Assembly (NCBI RefSeq): GCF_963678635.1
Contig: NC_087070.1
Coordinates: 16,311,840 to 16,371,839, forward strand
Length of the DNA: 60,000 bases
Source of the DNA: Symsagittifera roscoffensis
Taxonomy: Eukaryota; Xenacoelomorpha; Acoela; Convolutidae
Reading direction: 5' to 3'
The notes under the pieces: model-generated
What the model was told of the DNA's origin: nothing
Database searches by the model: none
The model's input: the letters and a program-made list of their open reading frames with translations, nothing else
Shown here: positions 34,058-45,284 of the stretch, piece after piece
Layout of the letters: every line of letters begins with the position of its first letter
How positions within the stretch are numbered: the first letter of the stretch is position 1
Translations under genes and position numbers: made by a program

Positions 34058-35330
34058 GTTAATTGAAAAAGAAAATTTATCTGATAAAATAAATTTATCA
34101 GGACCACAAACAAATGATTCAAAATACACAATAAATCAAGTTTTTGACCTCCATGACCCACTTGACACAATTCCCCTATCTAAATTAGAAATTGAAAATA
34201 TTTTTCTCCCTCTAACAGATAAAATTACAATTGAAATCTTGAAACAATATCAAAATCTTGAACCAGTAATTAGACAACTAAAATCATGGCACAAATACAA
34301 AACTAAACCCATAAAAGCAGATACAACAATTTTAGGAAATAAAACACTCCTCCGATATTTCCAAAAATTTAATAACGCAGCAGTTAATGAAAATACAGAT
34401 CTTTTAGAATATCAATTAATTGATTCTAAAGTTCCCTGTCTTCCTTTAAGTATGATATTAATAGCCTTTAACATCTCACATACACAAAATACTAAAGGAC
34501 ACTCCGGATCAGAGAAAACATACTCAAACTTTACACAAAATTTTTATTTCCCAAAATACACCAATTTGGATAAAAGTATTATGCAATGATTGTATAGTAT
34601 GTCAACTAAATAAACCTTATCCAAATCAAAAACAAATAGCACAAAAACAAGATTTTAAAGGACAAAGTTTATATTTTAACCATCGCATTTCATTTGATAC
34701 AAAAGGACCCATTTCACCATCCTCAGAAGGAAACTCCTACATTATGGTAATTTTTGACGCATTTACAAATTATGTAGCACTCAACCCAGTACCACATTGT
34801 AATGCTTATTATGCTTACACAACACTTTATGAACACTGGATAGCTAAATTCGGATTACCCGAAATCTTAGTTACAGGCAACGGTACAGAATTCATAAATA
34901 ATCAAATCATAACACTATGCCACTTATATAACATCAAACATAAACCACGTACATCTCATGCACCTTGGACAAACGGTTTAGTCGAAGGTATGAACCGTTC
35001 ACTACAAGAATATCTCAGATGTATCAATAATGGAAATGATACAAAATACACAGAATGGTCAGCAGATGTAAAATTATTTCCCTTAGCATATACTTCACAA
35101 ATCACGACAACTCTAGGAATATCACCATACGAAATGGTTTTTAATGAAAAGCCACGTAAACCAATTATGTTTACAGCAAATTTTCATGAAAATGCACAAG
35201 GTTATTGCCATCCAAATAAAGACTCAATTTGTCATAACCTACCTTTACACAAACATGATGAAGATCATTTTCATCACCCACAAATTCCTAAATTAGCCTC
35301 CGGCACACACCAAATGGATTTCAAATAGAG
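34058..35330 (+). pseudogene. pol: Integrase (zinc domain and DD35E core, second Asp lost)
   Basis: Open from 34,058 to 34,589. The HHCC zinc domain is split: the His pair (ISHTQNTKGHSG) is in this frame and the Cys pair (LCNDCIVCQ) continues in another frame after a shift at about 34,560. Core: first Asp codon at 34,696 (ISFDTKGPI), VIFDAFTNY, then LVTGNGTEF where the second Asp is replaced by Gly (codon 34,876-34,878), and Glu at 34,984 in NGLVEGMN. Spacing from the Gly to the Glu is exactly 35 residues, so this Gly is at the catalytic position. The core is otherwise well kept to 35,328. Confidence 0.9.
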
Positions 35331-35980
35331 ATAAAAAACACAATGAAATTTACCAAAAAGTAACAAAGAAATTGTTACAGAGGCAGAACATTAACGAACA
35401 AATTAATTCACGCTTTACACCAGCCACAGATTTAAAAATTGGAACATTTGTCTTAATACCTAACTTTAATACACAAAAAAGACTTTCTAAACAATTACAA
35501 CCCCTTCGAAAAGGACCATACCAAATAATTGCCAAACCCACTGACGTAACGTATAAACTCACCGATTCAAATCAAAAAAGAAATTGTTCAACATCGTAAC
35601 AATTTATTACCTTACTATCCAAAAGAATACGCACTACGCGAATTAACTCAATTATATTCTTTCACAGGTTTAAAAGTTATTCAAAATCATCCACATACGG
35701 AAAAAGAAATAGATGAACAACACAACATTCACCATGAAAAACAAAATACAAAACCAACTACAATTCAAAACAATACAAAAACACCAGATCAAAAAATAGC
35801 TCAAAAAGAAAGAAAAAATAGGAAAATGATAGAAAAAATTCTACCACAAGAACAAGTAGAAAAATCAGAACATAGAGAATCATCACGACTTAGAAATCAA
35901 CCACGTAAAAACTACAAAACATTCATCCCACAATCTAAAATAATAAAGAAAGTTGAATTTCAAAAACAATTTTAATTTTA
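35331..35980 (+). pseudogene. pol: Integrase C-terminal GPY module and Pol tail
   Basis: KIGTFVLIPNF and LRKGPYQIIAKPTDVTYKL are the chromatin/DNA-binding GPY/F module. A frameshift near 35,578 leads into HRNNLLPYYPKEYALREL and a charged tail with SSRLRNQPRKNYK, typical of the very end of gypsy Pol, ending at TAA about 35,974. Confidence 0.8.
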
Positions 35981-36805
35981 AAATTAATAATCCTTGCACC
36001 TCTGGATCAAATTGAATTTTCATTTTTCAAAATACCATGCTGACAAAACAGGCAACAATTCTAGTTCAGATTCAGCCAATAGGATTCATTCAATCCGTCA
36101 CCTTTCTATAACTATAACACCAACCTATCAGACGAAAAATATTAAACTCCAGGCATATCTATAACTATAACTCTACAACCTCCAGGTCAAAACTAAGCAA
36201 ACCGCTCAAACTTGACAACTAAAATAAATACCACCATAATATCATAACCCTCCCTTATCTAATAACGCAAAGATCAACAATAATTTCCCAACTTAGACCT
36301 CAAAAACCCCCCAACCGAAAATGATAAATTAGCCTAAAGTAAAAATACGACAGTATTAATTTAGCCTAAAGTGCAAAAATCTCAAAAATACCTCAGATCA
36401 CCTGACAAATAAAAATAAAGCAAAGAAGACCTCCCAAACACCATAAAATTAGCCCCCAATAATTTTTCACAAAACTCAACCCACATGTCAAAAAATCAAT
36501 AAATAACTAGACCACACTTGAACTTCGCCTCAAACAACAAAAGATATTGGACAAAAAAATCATTTCTTAAATGCTCTTCTCTCAATCAGTCAATATCTTT
36601 AAAAATAGAATTTTCGACATTTTCATAAACTTTTTCAGATTACTTAAATTTTTATTCATATTTATATTTGATACCTTTGAAGCTTTTATAATAATTTTAA
36701 TCATTTTTTGAATTTTTAATTTTCTACTCCCTATTTGAAATATATCTCCAACTTTCCCAAATCATTGACCATATTCACAGGTACGATAACCCAAAGTTTA
36801 TTTAA
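35981..36805 (+). other. Non-coding stretch between pol and env
   Basis: A/C-rich with repeated phrases (TATAACTATAAC; TTTAGCCTAAAGT at about 36,331 and 36,360). No frame of interest. In env-bearing gypsy elements the env splice acceptor usually lies near here; no clear one was chosen. Confidence 0.4.
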
Positions 36806-36994
36806 ATGATACAAACAATTTTTAGTAGAACAGATATTTTTTTACTATTTGTCATTTTTATAACATTTTTATCATCCCTAATTTTGACAATGTGCAAATG
36901 TATGAAAAAGGCTATAATCACATTCGCTTTAGCAAGAATCCTTTTAATTCTTTTCATTGAAGAATACTACAAAAAACATAATTTTTTCCAATAG
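36806..36994 (+). CDS. Small membrane protein ORF upstream of env
   Basis: 62 codons. One strong hydrophobic helix (FLLFVIFITFLSSLILTM) then a Cys/Lys pair and a second hydrophobic stretch. Might be the displaced signal peptide of env or chance in T-rich DNA. Low confidence. Confidence 0.3.
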   Translation: MIQTIFSRTDIFLLFVIFITFLSSLILTMCKCMKKAIITFALARILLILFIEEYYKKHNFFQ

Positions 36995-37311
36995 TAAAAA
37001 TCAATCAAAATACTTTCAAAAATTGCTAACCAACAATCACAGAATCAGTCTTCACCGACATCATCCCAAGAAAACCCGACAATACCTACAATTACCCAAA
37101 ACCCCCAAACATCCACACGAATTTGTTTCCAAGATAACCCATAAACTTTTGAAGAACGACACGCTCGCTTATCCGAACCATTAGAACCAGTTCAGCGACA
37201 GGCACCCCTAAATGAACCAACATATAACTTGTACCCAACATTACCACAAGAATTAAGTAGAATAAGAAACATTCATCGAGTAATTTACAATCATCGGGTA
37301 ATTTACTGATA

Positions 37312-39054
37312 AATTTACTGCAACATTTTCCGAAAAGAAAGTACATTGTTCACAAGTTTCAAACGGAAATAAAAACCGATTTGATCACGAATCATTCTAC
37401 CAAAGTAATATAAAACGACTTCTACATCTAAATCCCGATGATTGTAAAAACAAACTACTCAGACTAAACATCGCAAGAAATAAAAACACGGACAGAAAAA
37501 TAGTATATTTTCAAGTCTTTGCCGATTCTGTACATCAAGCAGAACTTGAAAGATATCAAGGACATATAAAACTAGATGAAAAATACCCATACAACGGCGC
37601 ACTCGGAAGATTAACTTATGACTTAAATGATAAACACTGGATACCACACATTGGAATTAATGGCCCCTCAAACTGCAAAGCAGACACAAAAAATAAAGGT
37701 TATCAAGAAATAATGTTTTTCGATTGGAAAATACAACTCGAAAAAATACAACTCACACGAGATTTATCAGAACAACACAATGATCTATCAAGGAATTAGA
37801 TTACCTTGCAAAAATGATCAGGGTTATTGTGATCCTACCACACGGACACAAGCAACAATTGATTGGTTTCCCGAAGATACATGCACAACATTTCAAGTAG
37901 CAAAAATACACGCTCGAATAATAAAATTTCACGAAAAATATTTTATAGAATCAATTCCGTACGAACAAGTAAATCCATCCCGAAAACAAAGTAATGATTT
38001 TAGAAATATTCATGATATAGAAAATAATTTAACACGTTTCCAAATCTATCAGGAAACAGAAATTGCATGCAAGTACAGAAACCCACTTTATAAAACACAA
38101 TATTCTGAAATACTTGTCGAATACGAAAAAGGTTTCGACATGACCACTGGAAAAACAAAATTTGACCCTTATGCCACAGGTCACCCTCCTAACGAAGGAA
38201 CATCATACATACCAGTTAACTTTCAAAAAAGCACAGGTCAACCTGGTGGAACACTAAAGCCACATGACAGTAGAAGCACACCTTTACAAGAACTATCACT
38301 AATGAATAACACCTATTTTGGTAATATCCACTATAATATTCACTTAGATAAGAAGTTAGACTACACAATTAGCCGAATTTTTCAAGAACTGCCACTCTCC
38401 GAAAGAGAAACACTTCACCAATTATGCGAATTAGAACGGACACAAATCCTACAATCTTTCGCACTAGCAGTATTAAAAATACCCTACGCAGGATACTTAT
38501 TGTCAGGAAACAGATCAAATTTTCTTGACTACGAAGGAAATATTTTATGATTATATACTTGTACCAAAAAAGTATCACTACTCTATGTTTTTGAAGATAA
38601 ACGTTGTTATAAAAGAATCCCTATATTCTATAAAAATGAAATACATTTTGTTGACACACTTTCAAGACGAACATATTTTTGGGATACCGCAGTCCCATGT
38701 CGATCAAAAAATAGCCACAATGTAGTACAATTGAATCCTGATGAAGATAAATACTATCTCTTTACTCCATACCCTACGTTAATGCAATCACTCAAAAAAA
38801 TTTCACCCGAAAGCATCAGAGCTATTGCTCGTAACCCAAATTTTGATTTACAATCAATTGGAATATACTCTAAATCAGATATCCAACACCACATTAGAAC
38901 ACAACAATTCCAAGAATTATTAACACAAATGGACACTATACAAAGACAGTCAATTGATCAAAATTTAAGAAAACTTGCCGAAACCGCAGGATTTGTAGAT
39001 ATTTATACACAAGATTATTTCACTTATAAATATTTTCAGTTTTGTCACCCTTAA
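37312..39054 (+). pseudogene. env: Env-like glycoprotein ectodomain (broken)
   Basis: Part 1 is open from about 37,312 to 37,800 and has spaced Cys residues (VHCSQVSN, DDCKNKLL, NCKADTK). Part 2, after a frameshift near 37,780, is open to 39,054 except for one in-frame TGA at 38,548-38,550. It holds LPCKNDQGYCDPTTRTQ, DWFPEDTCTTFQV, a helical RETLHQLCELERTQILQSFA, GYLLSGNRSNFLDYEGN, DKRCYKRIPIFYKN and FVDTLSRRTYFWD. Paired Cys, several glycosylation-type Asn and a position after integrase fit a membrane fusion glycoprotein. The DxCYxRIPI/FVDxxxRxT layout reminds me of glycoproteins of chuvirus-like negative-strand viruses that some LTR elements have acquired; that is from memory and needs a profile search. 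Confidence 0.6.
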
Positions 39055-39427
39055 AAATGAAATTCTAGATTTTCTAGGATGGCCCTATTACATCTTAGAA
39101 AAATTAACTATCTTATACGCAATGTTTAACTTTATAGGATTTCTTTTCTCACTCTTAAAAGGAATCTATAACACATGCGCTATACACACACAAGTAAATA
39201 GACAAGCAAGTGTAGCACGCTTACTGTTTACAGGATTTTTTGGAATCTTTTCATCATCAATAAACAAAATACTTCTAGACGCACAAATAAAAGAATATGA
39301 CACAAAAATAGCGACAAGACGGAACACTTACGAAGAACTTAATAATATAGAAGTAACACCTACCGCACCACAGTTGCCATACCTACCACAAAACCATCCA
39401 TTATCATTAGTTCCCCGTAATTTTTGA
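39055..39427 (+). pseudogene. env: Env membrane anchor and tail
   Basis: After the TAA at 39,054 a shifted frame (from about 39,060, Met at 39,122) gives a hydrophobic span YILEKLTILYAMFNFIGFLF, a Cys, then RLLFTGFFGIFSS and a charged tail to 39,427. Its position right after the ectodomain fits a transmembrane anchor with a cytoplasmic tail. Confidence 0.5.
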
Positions 39428-39945
39428 AACACATAGCAATCACACATAATCCAAATTTTAGACCAAATACAACACAAAGTCCCATCCAACACATAATGAC
39501 AAATCATTCACAAGATGATAATACATACGAACAAAATATAGAAAAACCCCATGCCACCACTTTTCAGTCTCAAAATAATCATTTTTTTAGCCCACGATGA
39601 GCCGACAACTTGGATCCCTACACCGCTCAAATTCCCACCAAGCCAACCTCCAAACTCCAAACCCAATAATCCCACATTTTGCTTTCCCACCACCCGATTT
39701 TCCAATTATTAATATATCATAAAGCACAAATTCGGATACTAACTCATATTTTTCAGTTTTATACTCTATCTCACAACTCAATAATCCAAATATAGAAACC
39801 CTTGACAATTTTGCAGATTCCGAACCATCTCCATCAAATAAATTTCAGACCAAATCCTCAGTTTTTTCGAAACCCCCTTTTCAACCAATCCCGACAACTA
39901 AATCACTCCCATCCGTTTCCACTCCTTCTTATGCTTCGCAAGTGA
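39428..39945 (+). other. Broken Ser/Thr/Pro-rich lead-in to the extra ORF
   Basis: Several short frames; the one ending at about 39,981 (SVFSKPPFQPIPTTKSLPS) is Pro/Ser-rich. It probably was the N-terminus of the next ORF before a frameshift near 39,946-39,980. Confidence 0.4.
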
Positions 39946-41403
39946 CCCCAACTTATTCCCCACTTCATTCAGACCCATAATAATTCTCAAGATAACCCCC
40001 AAATTTCCCAGGAACTCGATACTTTTATTACCCTACAACAACAGTTAATACACCCTAACACCCTCACAATACATCAACTTTCATCCACAATAGAATCCTC
40101 AAACCCATCTACTCCTACACCCTCCTCAGCTTACACTGCATCATTAGCACAATCATCCACATCCACCGAAACACCTAGTAGCACTAACCGAGCTTATCGC
40201 ACTTTTGAAAGAAAATTCCCGAATCATCCTTTCCCGACCAAACCAGGAACAGCCTGTGAATATATTAATCACCCACAACACACCAACACGAAAGATTTTT
40301 TAGCAATCACCTTACCTTCAATTCCACAATATACATTAAATACACCTAACGACACTAATGACACACGAAGTTTCGTAGATGAACATGTTCTCATGCCCAC
40401 ACTTCATTGGACAGCTTATTATCATTTTACTAACCCCCTTTGCCTACCTTTATCTAGTACTCATGATGACATAGAAAAGAACAAAAATATGTTATATAGA
40501 CTCACCGCAACACTAACACCTAGACAATTTACTTATGTAGCATATAAAAAATTACTAAAAACATTCACTGCACCCCGAGCTAACGAATTTACAATAGAAT
40601 ATTACGACCATAATATCATCCAAAGTAATCAAGACCAATTTTTAGATGAAGATCGCTTCGCTAACCGACAACTAACAGAAAAATTCTTCATCAAAACATC
40701 ATATGTATTCACACTTAATATTTTTGATAGAAAATATGATCACATCATTTCTGAAGCACTAAATGATATTCAAGCTTACGAAAGTTTCACAGACAAATTT
40801 CAGTTATTTTCACTAACCTTTCACTTCCTTGCACCACATGAACGCGATTTGCACTGTTCCCACAATAGTATGTTACGCACTAAACAAACTCGCACATATA
40901 CATACTATCGTTTCATACAAAATCATTTTGATTTACATACTCCATCAAGACAACCACACCATCGTTTTCAGTTTCTTAACTCGAAATACACTTCACCATT
41001 TTTTCTTAATTTCACCTATTGCATCAAGGATACTATCCTCGACGGCATCCTCCGCAATTATGACCCAGTAACACAAATGTATATATTTTGTCCCATCACG
41101 AAGACCTTTAACGCCGAAGAATCCAGACCCTTCCTTATCCCACATGAATTTATCCAGCCTATAGAAATCCCAATATTAGATTTTATTCACAATACTAAAT
41201 ATAATCACAAAATATATAACCTCATTCAAAACACACATTATGAGTTTGCAGTAGGCACCGAAGAAATAAAAACCATTAAAGCACTTCAATTGCTTTGGCC
41301 ACTGCTCCAAACTAAAAACATCATTCGCATACTAGCAAAATTACTAACAAATTTGGACATAATACACGACATCTTTCCCCACGGCTTTTTTCCAGACGAT
41401 TAA
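39946..41403 (+). CDS. Extra ORF of unknown function between env and 3' LTR
   Basis: Open for 485 codons; the first ATG is at 40,393 (336 codons). The N-terminal ~150 residues are Ser/Thr/Pro-rich (SSTIESSNPSTPTPSSAYTA). From about 40,393 on it looks globular with alternating hydrophobic and charged residues, many Phe/Tyr/His, and blocks such as QLFSLTFHFLAPHE, HHRFQFLNSKYTSPFFLNF and IPHEFIQPIEIPILDFIH. No transmembrane span, zinc finger or enzyme motif seen. The stop TAA is followed after two bases by a perfect splice donor (CAG|GTAAGT at 41,407). It has stayed open while pol decayed, and 41,439-41,959 repeats its last third. I do not recognise the family; no virus or host gene comes to mind. 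Confidence 0.6.
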   Translation, partial: PQLIPHFIQTHNNSQDNPQISQELDTFITLQQQLIHPNTLTIHQLSSTIESSNPSTPTPSSAYTASLAQSSTSTETPSSTNRAYRTFERKFPNHPFPTKPGTACEYINHPQHTNTKDFLAITLPSIPQYTLNTPNDTNDTRSFVDEHVLMPTLHWTAYYHFTNPLCLPLSSTHDDIEKNKNMLYRLTATLTPRQFTYVAYKKLLKTFTAPRANEFTIEYYDHNIIQSNQDQFLDEDRFANRQLTEKFFIKTSYVFTLNIFDRKYDHIISEALNDIQAYESFTDKFQLFSLTFHFLAPHERDLHCSHNSMLRTKQTRTYTYYRFIQNHFDLHTPSRQPHHRFQFLNSKYTSPFFLNFTYCIKDTILDGILRNYDPVTQMYIFCPITKTFNAEESRPFLIPHEFIQPIEIPILDFIHNTKYNHKIYNLIQNTHYEFAVGTEEIKTIKALQLLWPLLQTKNIIRILAKLLTNLDIIHDIFPHGFFPDD

Positions 41404-41438
41404 CAGGTAAGTATAATTTAAAAATATTCTTAACTAAC

Positions 41439-41959
41439 CACATGAACGCAATTTGCACTGTTCACACGACATTATGTTACGCACTAAACACACTCATACA
41501 TATACATACTATCGCTTCATACAAAATCATTTCGATTTACATACTCCATCAAGACAACCACACCATCGTTTTCAGTTTCTTAACTCGAAATACACTTCAC
41601 CATTTTTTCTTAATTTCACCTATTGCATCAAGGATACTAACTTCCACGGCATCCTCCGCAATTATGACCCAATAACACAAATGTATACATTTTGTCCCAT
41701 CACGAAGACCTTTAACGCAGAAGAATCCCGCATGAATTTCTCCAGCCTATAGAAATACCAATATTAGAATTCATTCACAATACTAAATATAATCACAAAA
41801 TATATAACCTCATTCAAAGAAATAAAAATAATTAAAGCACTTCAATTGCTTTGGCCACTGCTCCAAACTAAAAACATCATTAGCATACTAGCCAAATTAC
41901 TAACAACATCAGATATGATACACGACATCTTCCCCCACGGCTTTTTCCCAGACGATTAA
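41439..41959 (+). pseudogene. Partial tandem duplicate of the extra ORF's 3' part
   Basis: Matches 40,836-41,403 with an offset near 600 bases. It includes the same end (PHGFFPDD then TAA) and the same donor CAG|GTAAGT. Two small deletions (around 41,727 and 41,817) break its frame. The duplication junction lies inside the first copy's would-be intron. Confidence 0.8.
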
Positions 41960-41962
41960 CAG

Positions 41963-42047
41963 GTAAGTCTAATTTAAAATACTCTTCACTAATAAATTTA
42001 AAATTAGTACTAACCATTTTCTATCAATGTTTGATTTATATTTCTAG
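41963..42047 (+). other. 85 bp spliceosomal intron, consensus at all sites
   Basis: Donor CAG|GTAAGT at 41,963, branch-type TACTAAC at 42,009-42,015, and acceptor TTTATATTTCTAG ending at 42,047. Another TACTAAC (42,302-42,308) precedes a second acceptor-like GCACAG ending at 42,336, so alternative 3' splice sites are possible. Seen in sequence; use in vivo is inference. Confidence 0.55.
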
Positions 42048-43561
42048 TCTTCACACCACGATCATCTACTAAACAGAAAAGAAAAATAAAAATACAAACT
42101 TGTTAATACTCTTCTAAAATTTATTAATATCTTGCACTAAGTAATGTAATAAAATTCAAACTAAATGTAGTAAATTAATCTATAAATTATTTTCCCATGA
42201 AGCAGTAAAATTCAATACGATGAAAATTTATTACTTCAAATTTCCCCCAAAATGCAGTAAAATTAAAATTCAATGTAATAAATTAATAAAATGAAATGCA
42301 GTACTAACCTTTTGATATTTTCATTCAATCGCACAGGAATTCTATCCAAACTTGCACAGCTCGCCCACAAAGAATTGTTTAAATAATGAATTTCAGTTTC
42401 AAGTTTTCACACTCAACAACTCTAACACACGATAACAAGTTTCAAACTTTCCTTTAACCCGGTTGGAAAGGAATTATATACTAAACCAAACTAACCAACG
42501 CATCTGACACTACACCACAAATCATAAAATAACAGCATGACTAAGAAAAGAAAGCCAACGGTACCCAAACCGGATTAACCCAGTTTAAAACTGGATAATT
42601 TATTCTTTTGAAGACTATTATAAAGTCTAAGAAAGAAATAATAAAACACAAAAAAGTCAAAAGACAAACCCATAACAAAAACAACTTGATTTTTGAAAAA
42701 AGGACACAACCAAAGAAACATAAGAAAAACTAACATAAACCCAACATAAAACGTTATCACATAACAGGACTTCTCAAAGAAACCGCACGAAATCATACTC
42801 TCACTCCTGGCCTAACCCACCAGAGAGGACGGCCTAAGCATGCTCTATAGCCGGCCTAACCCACCGCGCTACATCCACGCTTTGTGACCACACTTCTATT
42901 TTTAATAAGAGGTACTCAAGGGTGAGTAACTCTTCAAAATAACCGAACTAAAACAAAACGCTTTTGTGAAAACAACTAACTAAATTCATGATTAAAAACC
43001 AAACTAACATGATTTTATAAAATGTAAATCTTACCTTGCAGTATATAGATCAACACACAACAACAAAGACGAACATCCAAAGATTAGACGACCCCATCAC
43101 ACTCGAACAAAGAATGGCTAATCACAACCGATATGTCGTCCACAATCACAACTCAAAGGATTTAGAGTACGACTTGACTTCGCAGAAAAGGATTTCATTG
43201 AACTAGACCAGTGACCACCTCGATGTTCAAGTATACGTACAGATCCGAGTTACGAGGCATCCCTCCCACACACGATCTCCACGCCATTCCCAGACGAGGT
43301 TGAACACAAAACAAGTTCTCTACAGAATACAGAAAAACCCGTCATAGCAAATCATTTTGAAATCAGATTGATTTCATTGGGGAAACACCGTCGTTGTCAC
43401 AAGAAGACACAACGATTGATGTCCCTAACTCCAGCGTCTTGGAACTTCTCTAACAAGAGAAACCGGACCAGAATACGATGTTCGCCAAATACCAACGTTC
43501 ATCATCCATCCTTTGAATTGCAGAAAGATAATTCTAAAAAACTCTGTAAAACCCGGATGGG
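42048..43561 (+). other. 3' untranslated region of the LTR element
   Basis: No long frame. At 42,800-42,890 there is a doubled GGCCTAACCCACC phrase, G/C-richer than its surroundings. No classic polypurine tract stands just before the 3' LTR; the last bases are ACCCGGATGGG. Confidence 0.5.
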
Positions 43562-43971
43562 TGGAACCTGATCTAAACTACATTTTATAATTGGATAAAT
43601 TGGATATTTTACCACTGTAAAATATTTAATATTATTCAATCATAATCCATCTAACTGACAACCCACTTATTTGTAAGTGCTGAAATTACTTGTAATTTCA
43701 GCACCAGAGAGATTTGAATTTAACTTAGAAATTAGTTGCCTCTCCAAGAGAACTTCAGCAGCCGCAATAAACCAGTATACCCTAGATCTATTGAGCCTAG
43801 CAGAGACTAGTTAAACACCCTGAGACTAGTAAGTATAAGAGTAAGATTAGGATCGGTATTAGACTAAGAAGTTGCACGAATCTATCCGGCCGAAAATAAG
43901 ATAGCGTGACGAGCAGACGGTGTACCCTATCCGAAATTACTCTATGAGTTAACCACTTCGGTTATAACTCA
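43562..43971 (+). repeat. 3' LTR, 410 bp
   Basis: 402 of 410 bases equal the 5' LTR. At the four differing sites that can be compared with the third LTR copy (59,816-60,000) it agrees with that copy and not with the 5' LTR. Confidence 0.95.
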
Positions 43972-43975
43972 CCAT
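43972..43975. repeat. Target site duplication of LTR element (right)
   Basis: CCAT, as at 26,614-26,617. Confidence 0.75.
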
Positions 43976-44754
43976 TCAAGTTTGCGTTGTTTAAGAGTAA
44001 GGGCGAAGTCTATGATGCTCGTTAACAACTTAATGGAAAACGATTGAAGACTGCGCTTAATGAAAAAGTTATTACCATAATTAAACATCTGCTCAAACTA
44101 GAAAGTGTATTAAACGTTTTTGCAGAGAGCTGAATTTAAAAACTTCTACTTGTTTTTTACTTTTTCAGAGTCTGTTTCGATACAAAAGATAACTCGAAAA
44201 ATATATCATACCCATAACCACTCCGGTTTATCAATATCAACTGGGTAACACAAACATGCTAACAAAACAGTATGGCTAAAAAAGTGTTGCTTAAACTAAT
44301 CCGTCTATGTCAAACTTCTCAGCAATAAAGGTAAATAGAGAAACTTTCCCAAAAGTAGTTGCCAGTATTGAAAGAAAAACAACTACTGGCAAAAAACTGA
44401 ATTGAATGAAAACGTAAGCAAAACTGGCATATATATATTTTTGAAATACTTACGCAAATTCAACGCAAATGTGATTATTTAATAAAAGTCTATTACAAGT
44501 CAACAAAAAAAAATTTTGAGGAGTTTGTTAACACACTGATAACTAATTTTAATAAAATTAAGTCCACCTACTCCGAAAATAATTGTTTTATATCAATTTC
44601 AATGTCGGTATCAGCGCTAGCTATCAATAGATCAAAAAAATTCGAAGAGTTAGAAGAAAAAAACTTTAATTTTCGAATTACATGAATATGACATACTCAA
44701 GTTACTAACAAACGCTTTAAAATTTGAACACACAATCCTCTATTACTAAAAACG
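43976..44754. other. No feature seen
   Basis: AT-rich flank of the LTR element; no gene or repeat recognised. Confidence 0.5.
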
Positions 44755-45284
44755 AACAAGACTGCTCGTATCAGGGCGAAGCCCTGAATGTTCCGACTGC
44801 CTTTTAAGGTTTATTGAGCAGTAGTAACTTAAAAAAATTAAATCCAATAAAATGAAATGAAAAAAAAAATCTAAAATTTGATTTTTTTTATGAAATCATC
44901 CCCCCGCACGCCATATTAAGTACAAAAGAATAGATTTCACTCATTGTTACAAATCAATTATGGCAAATGACCTTCTTTCAACCAATTTGGAACAATTTCT
45001 AAGACGGATTAACTCTCCGCTTACGCGTTAATAGCGCGAAAAATATCGCGCGTTAATTGTCCCAAATTGGCCAAAATAGCAATCTTTAAACCACCATAAT
45101 TTTACGAAAAATGATCACAGGTGAAATATCTTTTCAAATTTAAGCTCAGGCCAGCAATACCTTTTGAATGATATAAAAAAATTCCGTCAAAAATGGTTAG
45201 TTAAAAAGTCGAAATTTTTTTGAAGAAAAAAAACCCTCCCCGAGCACAAATATTCCGTTTCTTTCGTATCGAAAGTCGGAACAA
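44755..45284 (+). mobile_element. H1 element, copy 6
   Basis: Full-length, with both terminal hairpins intact. Flanks TTACTAAAAACG on the left and AAAAAACAGTC on the right; no target duplication apart from A's. Confidence 0.8.

Larger units (their letters stand above)
26618..43971 (+). mobile_element. Giant env-bearing Ty3/gypsy-type LTR retrotransposon, 17,354 bp
   Basis: Two 410 bp LTRs (TG...CA), a 4 bp duplication and the order gag - PR - RT - RNase H - IN - env - extra ORF - intron. The PR-RT-RH-IN order and the GPY-type integrase tail place it in Ty3/gypsy rather than copia. The LTRs differ at 8 of 410 sites, so insertion is fairly recent, yet the coding part has many frameshifts and stops and has lost most of RT. 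At over 17 kb it is about twice the usual size of a gypsy/errantivirus element. Sense-strand composition is strikingly A-rich and G-poor. Confidence 0.93.

Noticed and set aside
38548-38550. Selenocysteine or programmed readthrough at the env TGA
   Set aside because: The element has many ordinary disabling mutations; no SECIS-like structure or readthrough context was noticed.
42795-42900. tRNA-derived SINE head (TAGCGCGGTGGGTTAGGCCG on the minus strand)
   Set aside because: A-box-like only; no B box, no A-rich tail and no target duplication. The doubled GGCCTAACCCACC phrase explains the look.
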